Below are positions 6,901-12,343 of a DNA stretch of 12,343 nucleotides, piece by piece. Every line of letters begins with the position of its first letter. The first letter of the stretch is position 1. The notes beneath the pieces are model-generated. The model was not told where the DNA came from. It ran no database searches and was given only the letters and a program-made list of their open reading frames with translations. Origin of the DNA: CAYGZC01 sp964354225 (GTDB taxonomy: Bacteria > Bacteroidota > Ignavibacteria > UBA10030 > SZUA-254); contig CAYGZC010000039.1 in NCBI GenBank assembly GCA_964354225.1, positions 1-12,343 on the forward strand. The letters run 5' to 3'. The translations under genes were made by a program, and so were the position numbers.

Positions 6901-7101
6901 GCTTTTTCTCTTTTATCTAGTTAAGTTATTTTAATAAGTGACATAGGTTTTTCAGGCAACATGATAGGGACATGTTTCTGCAACCTCATAGTCGAAGCAG
7001 GGACTCCTTTCATACCATAATTTTAATTGCCTTAAATACCAATCGTCTGCAAGATTAAGTGGCAACATATATCAACCACTTATATTTCTCCAAATCCATT
7101 C

Positions 7102-7106
7102 AGGAG
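7102..7106 (+). promoter_or_regulatory. ribosome binding site of the T9SS-secreted protein
   Basis: AGGAG followed by 8 nt and the ATG at 7115. It fixes the start, and as the strongest Shine-Dalgarno in the window it suggests efficient translation of the gene. Confidence 0.75.
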
Positions 7107-7114
7107 TATTTATC

Positions 7115-9847
7115 ATGAAACACTTTTTCTTTGTCATCGCCGCTATATTTCTGCTAATTACAAATGAAGCTTTGGCTCAGGTCTCAGTTGAACCCGATAT
7201 TTGTTGCATTTCTTGTTCTTACGACCACATCTCTCCCATGACCGCACATCATCGAGATGTGTTAGGGCAGCAGTTTGTTGTCTATGGCACAGGAACACTT
7301 GATACATTCTACTTTCAGGTGGGGAAGATCAGTTCAAGCAGTCAACAGGTAAAAATCAGAATCTTTAAATCAAAAGTCGGGACACGCTCAGGACCCGGCT
7401 TCGGATCGTACGCCGGTGGTACACAGAATTGGGGTTACTATGTTAATGCGAACGATCCCGATCAAGGAATTACTCCGTTTAAGGACGTTGCAACAGATAC
7501 GCACTGGGTTTCCACAATCGGTGGTTCGACGCCATCGTTCTCACCTCTCGGAAATGAGATTTGGGGACTTGGGGGTTATCTTGTAACGCTAATTCCTGAT
7601 AGTCTTAACAAGGTTGTTCTTAGCGATCTCGGATTTTCGCCATCGGTTACTGGCGGAGATTCAATCTTTGTGACGATAGAAATTGTTCCTTCTGCAAATC
7701 CCGATCTTGCCAACGAGTTCATGGTAAGCTGGACTTATCCAAGCATCGTAGACTTTGATCCAATGGATAATCTGTCATCAGGTATCTGGAAATTCTACGA
7801 ACACAACGTCGGTACACCGCTCGATGCAAGCGTTCCACCGGTGAAAGGTTGGAGATACATTACGAAATGTGACGATACAACGGCTTGGCATCCACAATTG
7901 CCAATCTTCCGATGGGGGTTGACAATTCATCCCACAGAAAATGTGAAACCAAAGATTTACACAGTCACCGACGTTCACAATACATTGAGCACCGGAAGTC
8001 AAACAATCCAATCTGAAATTGTCGATCTCAACGGCGCAAATCCTTCATCGGCAGGAGTGAAAAACGCACGGATAAAGTATGCGAAACAAGGGTCCGGTGG
8101 TGATGAGCATGATATTGATACTGCTTGGGTATCAATGACATTTACTGGATTAGGAAACCTTTGGGAAGGTACAATCCCTGGACAACCAAAGGGAAGCATG
8201 GTGTCATATTGTGTAGAAGCCGCCGATAGCCAAGGATTATTTTCAAGAACGTATCCTGTTACCTATCAGATTCTATCCCTCGCCAATCCTTACTATATAG
8301 CTGATTCACTTGGTCACGAAACACCCAAGAATATCAAATCAACTGGAACGCAGATTGATCAATCAAAGTTTTTTGTACCATCTGGAGATTATGAAGATCA
8401 ACCATCAGTGACAGACAACGGTACAGCCGGACCGTTTTACATTGCAGGTGATCCCTTGATTTTTTTCGGTGATACAGTGTGCTACGCATGGATTGGTGTT
8501 GATGGTGCTATTGCTCTCACGAAATCTCCAACCGACACACAACACATCAACATGAATGGTTTCTTTGGATCGTTGTGGGATATACCACCAGCATTTCTAG
8601 GTGATACCACCAGTTGGATGCCCCAAAACTTCATTGCGCCACTGTACACCGACATGAAGCTGGATCCAAGCAACATCGGTCACATCTACTACGGCAACAG
8701 TGGAGATCCAAACCTGTTTATCGTCCAGTGGGACTCCATGGAAGTGAGTGAAGACTTACCAATCTTCTCCAAAGCATCACCGCTGGTTCAACCAATGAGC
8801 ATTGCTCAGCGTGTCTCAGCTACATTTCGGGTGATACTTAATCGAACAGATGGCACTGTGGAATTTCAGTATGACAATGTTGGAATCATTTACGAGGATT
8901 CCGTTTTTCACACACTCGTTGGTATTCAAAAAGTATCTGACACTACAGAATTTCATTCATTGATATGCAAGGATGGATATCCCGAGCAGTTAAAACCTCG
9001 AAACGACTGGGGTATCAGATTTACGCCTACAAAAAGAATTTCAGTTGCTGAGGGGTGGAATATGATATCTCTATCAGTATATTGTGGGGATGAATGTAGA
9101 AAACCCAAACTTTTTCCAACTGCCGTGAGTGACGCATTTATTTATGATGGCAGTTACAAACCTAAAGATATACTAAAAATTGGTGAAGGATTCTGGTTGA
9201 AGTTTAGCAGCGATCAGACCATCCCGATGTACGGTTTTGAAGTTATTCAAGAGTCAATTAAGGTGAAGAGCGGTTGGAATATGATTGGTACCATATCACA
9301 GCCGTTTCCGGTTTCTGCTATTGCTGTTGAACCAACTGATATGATAACGAGCCAATTTTTTGGTTATAATGGAATCCAATATGTAACTACAACCACATTA
9401 ATGCCGGGAGATGCTTACTGGGTTAGGGTTAGCAAAGATGGAAAATTAATCTTAGATGCCACCTTATCAGCGAGTGTTACTACCAATAGGATTAAAATTG
9501 TACCAACATCTGAAATGCCACCGCCACCTCCTGTAGAGATTGGAATTACAACAATATTACCAAGAGAATATAGTCTTGAGTATAATTATCCAAATCCATT
9601 TAATCCTGTAACAACATTAAAATATGGTTTGCCCTTTATAAGCAGTGTGAAGTTGAAGATATACAATCCATTAGGTCAGTTAGTAACTACATTGGTGGAT
9701 GAAATCCAAGAAGCAGGTTATAAATTGGTTAATTGGAACTCAAGCAGCATTGCAAGCGGAGTTTACTTCTACCGTTTAGAAGCAACGAGTTTATCGGATC
9801 CCAGCAAAACGTTCACGCAGGTGAGGAAGATGATGCTCGTGAAATAA
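7115..9847 (+). CDS. large secreted multidomain protein with type IX secretion sorting domain
   Basis: A 910-residue protein of unknown function, exported by Sec and then most likely by the type IX system to the cell surface or medium. Residues 1-21 are a signal peptide ending ALA before Gln22. The mature start has a cysteine cluster (C30, C31, C34). Residues 35-270 are beta-rich with no fold I recognise. Residues 278-388 look like an Ig/FN3-type module ('GNLWEGTIPG', 'VSYCVEAADSQG'). Residues 424-640 resemble a nidogen-like beta domain: 'AWIGVDGAIALT', 'FIAPLYTDM', 'HIYYGNSGDPNLFIVQWD', 'NRTDGTVEFQYDNVG'. Then come two copies of a 73-residue-spaced repeat beginning WNMI (W648, W721) and each containing a G-x-x-[FY]-W motif (GEGFW, GDAYW). 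After a proline-rich linker, the C-terminal domain from about 815 has YPNPFNP (825-831), 'YNPLGQLVTTLVDE' and 'GVYFYRLEA', ending MMLVK. No catalytic motif is seen, so a structural or adhesive role is the fair guess. It has its own ribosome binding site and terminator. Confidence 0.9.
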   Translation: MKHFFFVIAAIFLLITNEALAQVSVEPDICCISCSYDHISPMTAHHRDVLGQQFVVYGTGTLDTFYFQVGKISSSSQQVKIRIFKSKVGTRSGPGFGSYAGGTQNWGYYVNANDPDQGITPFKDVATDTHWVSTIGGSTPSFSPLGNEIWGLGGYLVTLIPDSLNKVVLSDLGFSPSVTGGDSIFVTIEIVPSANPDLANEFMVSWTYPSIVDFDPMDNLSSGIWKFYEHNVGTPLDASVPPVKGWRYITKCDDTTAWHPQLPIFRWGLTIHPTENVKPKIYTVTDVHNTLSTGSQTIQSEIVDLNGANPSSAGVKNARIKYAKQGSGGDEHDIDTAWVSMTFTGLGNLWEGTIPGQPKGSMVSYCVEAADSQGLFSRTYPVTYQILSLANPYYIADSLGHETPKNIKSTGTQIDQSKFFVPSGDYEDQPSVTDNGTAGPFYIAGDPLIFFGDTVCYAWIGVDGAIALTKSPTDTQHINMNGFFGSLWDIPPAFLGDTTSWMPQNFIAPLYTDMKLDPSNIGHIYYGNSGDPNLFIVQWDSMEVSEDLPIFSKASPLVQPMSIAQRVSATFRVILNRTDGTVEFQYDNVGIIYEDSVFHTLVGIQKVSDTTEFHSLICKDGYPEQLKPRNDWGIRFTPTKRISVAEGWNMISLSVYCGDECRKPKLFPTAVSDAFIYDGSYKPKDILKIGEGFWLKFSSDQTIPMYGFEVIQESIKVKSGWNMIGTISQPFPVSAIAVEPTDMITSQFFGYNGIQYVTTTTLMPGDAYWVRVSKDGKLILDATLSASVTTNRIKIVPTSEMPPPPPVEIGITTILPREYSLEYNYPNPFNPVTTLKYGLPFISSVKLKIYNPLGQLVTTLVDEIQEAGYKLVNWNSSSIASGVYFYRLEATSLSDPSKTFTQVRKMMLVK

Positions 9848-9889
9848 TATGTCTTCTCAAAAATCTAAGTTTTCCTTTTATCATATTTT

Positions 9890-9921
9890 AAGCCCTGGCA
9901 AAACGTCGGGGCTTCGTTTTT
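9890..9921 (+). terminator. intrinsic terminator after the secreted-protein gene
   Basis: AAGCCC (9890-9895) pairs with GGGCTT (9909-9914) across a loop of about 13 nt that can pair further inside, followed by CGTTTTT. It lies about 40 nt past the stop codon and separates the two exported-protein genes. Confidence 0.75.
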
Positions 9922-9977
9922 GTCGAGCCATCTCAATCAGCGAGTAACGTACTAACTAAAATAAAAGAGATCAAACT

Positions 9978-10006
9978 TTGCTTTTACATTGTCGGTTTTG
10001 TAATTT
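9978..10006 (+). promoter_or_regulatory. promoter of the peptidase/TolB-propeller gene
   Basis: TTGCTT (9978-9983), a 17-nt spacer, and TAATTT (10001-10006). The predicted transcript start is about 10013, at the first in-frame ATG, which makes the second ATG (10034), with a leader of about 20 nt, the better translation start. Confidence 0.45.
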
Positions 10007-10033
10007 AATAGTATGACATCATCATCGAATCAT

Positions 10034-12343
10034 ATGAAAAAAAACATATTCATTCTGACGGCAACTATACTGCTCATCGGAATCAGCACGCTTATTGCAC
10101 AAGATACACAATTCGGAAAAAATAAGGTCCAGTACAAAAATTTCAATTGGTACTTTATACAAACAGCACATTTCGATGTTTATTTTAGCTCAGGTGGAGA
10201 ATATGTCGCCAACTTCGCTGCGGATGTAGCTGAATCGTCGTACTATTCGATCAGTAAATCTTTTCGCTACCAAACGGTGAACCGAATTCCCCTCATCGTC
10301 TACAACTCACACAACGAATTCCAACAAACGAACGTTATCAGTGAATATCTTGAAGAAGGAATCGGAGGTGTAACGGAATTATTCAAGAACCGCGTCGTCC
10401 TGCCATTTGAAGGTGATTATAAAAAATTCCGACACGTCATTCACCACGAGCTAGTGCATGCTGTTCTCAACGATATGTTTTACGGTGGATCCATTCAATC
10501 AATCATTGCAAATAACATAACAATGCAGCTTCCTCTCTGGTTTAACGAGGGCTTAGCTGAGTACGAAGCACTGAAATGGGATACCGATTCCGACATGTTC
10601 CTGCGCGATGCTACGGTGCATGAATATCTGCCTAAGATCGATCAGCTCTATGGTTACTTTGCATATCGCGGCGGGCAGTCGGTGTGGAATTACATCGCTA
10701 CTAAATATGGCGATCAAAAAATTGCCGAAATCCTCACTCGTATAAAAGGAGCGCGGAATGTTGACCGGGGATTCCGGAGCGCAATCGGCTTAAGTGTTGA
10801 AGAGCTTTCCGAGCGGTGGCAGAAAGAACAGAAAATCCTTTATTGGCCCGATGTCGCAAAGCGCAAAGAACCGAGTGATTATGCAAAGAAGCTGACAGAC
10901 CATACAAAAGATGGAAGTTTTTATAATACTAGTCCGGCGATCTCACCTCAGGGTGACCGTATCGCCTTTATCTCGAACCGCGACGACTACTTCGATGTTT
11001 TTATAATGAATGCGATTGACGGAACGATACAAGATAAAATCGTTAAAGGTCAACGAACAGCAAACTTCGAAGAGCTTCATCTATTAACACCGGGGATATC
11101 CTGGTCACCCGATGGAAAACAATTGGCTCTGGCTGCAAAGAGCGGCGATCAAGACGCTATTATTATCATTGATGTAAATTCCGGAGACGAGCAAAAAATA
11201 GAAATGGGACTGGATGGAATTTTTTCCGTGCACTGGTCACCTTTATCTTCCGACTCTTCTCAACATCGTGGACAATTAGCCTTTGTTGGCATTAAAGAAA
11301 ATAGATCAGATGTTTACTCCTACGATCTGGATACTCAAACTCTCGTTAATCTCACCAATGATATCTTTAGCGATGCAGACCCCGCGTGGTCTGCTGATGG
11401 TAAAACGATTTATTTCTCGTCGGATCGCCAAGATTATTTAGATCCCAACATTGTTCCACCCGATTTTAAGATGCAAAAATACGATTTCAGTCAGATGGAA
11501 TTATATAATATCAGCGTCGATACAAAAAAAATAATTCGCATCACTAACCTTGCGAATAGCAGCGAAACTTCACCGGTCGCCGCACCGGATGGAAAGCACG
11601 TCTTCTTTATCTCGGACATGAACGGGATTAACAATATATATATAAAAGATTTAGACAGCGGCACGGTTTATCCACGAACGAATTCATTGAGTGGTGTTTA
11701 TCAGCTTTCCCTCTCCCGCGACGGAAACAAAATGGCATTCAGCACATTGAATAATGCCGGATTCGATCTTTTCCTCATGAGAAATCCATTAGACCGAGAG
11801 ATAAAAGTAAGCGAGCTGGAGCTAACTGAATTCTTCAGGAGACTTACTTCGAAGGGTATCACGACTGATACAACTGAGATTAAAAAAGAAGAGATAAAAA
11901 TCGGTGAAGACGCAGTTGTGAGGCTTGAGAAAAAAGATTCCACCAACATTTTCCACGATGAAGGCAAAATCGATCTCCACAATTATGTTTTTGATGATGC
12001 AATCAAGCAAAGACATGAGACGAAATCCGATACATCAACACTTCCTGCAATCACCAACAATGTTGATGAACACGGTAATTATAAGATCAGTAAATACAAA
12101 CTTAACTTTTCGCCAGATATTATTTATGGAAATGCCGGTTATAATACTCTGTATGGAATTCAGGGATCAACAATCATGGCTTTCAGCGATATGCTGGGAG
12201 ATCATCAAATTTTTATTTTGCTTGATCTTATTTTCGATTTAAAAAACAGTGACTACGCTCTTGCGTATTTGTACTTGCCGAAACGGATTGATTATGGAAT
12301 TCAGGGATTTCACAGCGTACGCTTCCTTCAGATGTTCGATAGT
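10034..12343 (+). CDS. exported metallopeptidase-like / TolB beta-propeller / outer-membrane barrel fusion (partial, 3' end outside window)
   Basis: The frame is open from 10034 to the window edge (770 codons). A signal peptide (M-K-K-N, hydrophobic core, cut after 'LIA' near residue 22) is followed by a peptidase MA-like domain with HELVH (138-142; 10445-10459) and 'WFNEGLAEYE' (E172 the likely third zinc ligand, E176). A helical stretch to about 295 follows. Residues 300-585 hold six TolB/PD40-type blades, each with an 'S-P-D-G-K-x-[IL]-x-[FL]' core followed by 'V-Y-x-x-D'-like strands. After a charged linker (585-675), aromatic-alternating strands begin ('YKLNFSPDIIYGNAGY', 'YALAYLYLPKRIDYGI'), like the outer-membrane barrels that end similar FCB proteins. 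There is no lipobox cysteine, so the barrel would anchor it, with the peptidase and propeller in the periplasm or outside. An in-frame ATG at 10013 is possible, but signal-peptide shape and promoter position favour 10034; no Shine-Dalgarno precedes either. The substrate is unknown. The domain calls are firm for the first two and moderate for the barrel. Confidence 0.87.
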   Translation, partial: MKKNIFILTATILLIGISTLIAQDTQFGKNKVQYKNFNWYFIQTAHFDVYFSSGGEYVANFAADVAESSYYSISKSFRYQTVNRIPLIVYNSHNEFQQTNVISEYLEEGIGGVTELFKNRVVLPFEGDYKKFRHVIHHELVHAVLNDMFYGGSIQSIIANNITMQLPLWFNEGLAEYEALKWDTDSDMFLRDATVHEYLPKIDQLYGYFAYRGGQSVWNYIATKYGDQKIAEILTRIKGARNVDRGFRSAIGLSVEELSERWQKEQKILYWPDVAKRKEPSDYAKKLTDHTKDGSFYNTSPAISPQGDRIAFISNRDDYFDVFIMNAIDGTIQDKIVKGQRTANFEELHLLTPGISWSPDGKQLALAAKSGDQDAIIIIDVNSGDEQKIEMGLDGIFSVHWSPLSSDSSQHRGQLAFVGIKENRSDVYSYDLDTQTLVNLTNDIFSDADPAWSADGKTIYFSSDRQDYLDPNIVPPDFKMQKYDFSQMELYNISVDTKKIIRITNLANSSETSPVAAPDGKHVFFISDMNGINNIYIKDLDSGTVYPRTNSLSGVYQLSLSRDGNKMAFSTLNNAGFDLFLMRNPLDREIKVSELELTEFFRRLTSKGITTDTTEIKKEEIKIGEDAVVRLEKKDSTNIFHDEGKIDLHNYVFDDAIKQRHETKSDTSTLPAITNNVDEHGNYKISKYKLNFSPDIIYGNAGYNTLYGIQGSTIMAFSDMLGDHQIFILLDLIFDLKNSDYALAYLYLPKRIDYGIQGFHSVRFLQMFDS

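Larger units (their letters stand above)
6831..7114. other. non-coding interval between larE and the secreted-protein gene
   Basis: 284 nt with no credible gene. It holds a hairpin that may end larE (6851-6874), a run of ten T (6891-6900), a weak promoter-like pair TTGCTT (6899-6904) and TAAGTT (6922-6927) spaced by 17 nt, two small potential stems (AACATG/CATGTT at 6958-6976 and AAGTGG/CCACTT at 7057-7081) and the ribosome binding site of the next gene. If the promoter is real, the leader is about 180 nt, far longer than the others in this window. Confidence 0.5.

Noticed and set aside
6961..7020. A 19-codon frame starting ATG and ending TAA in the leader of the secreted-protein gene.
   Set aside because: No convincing ribosome binding site, no recognisable composition, and a frame this short is expected by chance.
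6851..7081. Stems in the 6831-7114 gap considered as a riboswitch or small RNA.
   Set aside because: The conserved core of c-di-GMP, cobalamin or other familiar riboswitches is not recognisable; stems are 6-7 bp and could be chance. Kept only as a low-interest observation.
11701..12242. Open frames on both strands at 11701-12016 (minus) and 11925-12242 (plus).
   Set aside because: They are shadows inside the peptidase/propeller gene, whose frame stays open and has coherent domain content throughout.
1..12343. Mobile elements, CRISPR arrays, tRNA/rRNA genes, or defence systems.
   Set aside because: No transposase or integrase motifs, no regularly spaced direct repeats, no cloverleaf and no nuclease or toxin genes were seen on either strand.

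Overview
The window reads as chromosomal DNA from a free-living bacterium of the FCB (Fibrobacteres-Chlorobi-Bacteroidetes) group, most likely in or near Ignavibacteria/Chlorobi or Calditrichota. The main clue is the secreted protein at 7115-9847, whose C-terminus has the type IX secretion sorting-domain pattern (YPNPFNP, then a 'Y-x-x-L-G-Q' strand and a 'W-N-S-S/G-V-Y-F-Y-R' strand). The weak or missing Shine-Dalgarno sequences in front of most genes fit, as do the TTGACT/TATATT-like promoters and the exported metallopeptidase/TolB-propeller/barrel protein at the right edge. The phylum is an inference from protein style; the window holds no rRNA.

Left part, minus strand (1-4402): a tight five-gene run transcribed right to left, yggS, divIVA, a purine nucleoside phosphorylase, a small DUF2905 membrane protein, and ileS (isoleucyl-tRNA synthetase, cut by the window edge). 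Spacing is 4-78 nt, and DUF2905 and ileS overlap as GTGA. Keeping yggS, divIVA and ileS together recalls the ylmE-sepF-ylmG-ylmH-divIVA-ileS cluster of Gram-positive bacteria. The IleRS is of the eukaryote-like type and its first signature motif is GIHH rather than HxGH.

Middle part, plus strand (4523-6830): from a divergent intergenic region with a good sigma70-like promoter comes a cytosolic protein made almost wholly of twelve 34-residue TPRs. A hairpin terminator follows, and its T-run abuts the start of larE, the sulfur transferase of nickel-pincer cofactor synthesis. No other lar gene is in view.

Right part, plus strand (7115-12343): two exported proteins, each with its own control signals. 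The first is a 910-residue multidomain T9SS substrate preceded by a 284-nt non-coding stretch and a strong ribosome binding site, and followed by a clear terminator. The second starts near 10034 and runs off the window. It joins a signal peptide, an HExxH metallopeptidase domain, six TolB/PD40 propeller blades and the beginning of what looks like an outer-membrane beta-barrel.

I see no CRISPR array, insertion sequence, prophage gene, tRNA or rRNA. Most of the content is housekeeping plus cell-surface genes. The points most worth following are the GxHH motif in IleRS, the MTAP-like specificity residues in the PNP, the three-cysteine (cluster-type) LarE, and the peptidase-propeller-barrel fusion.
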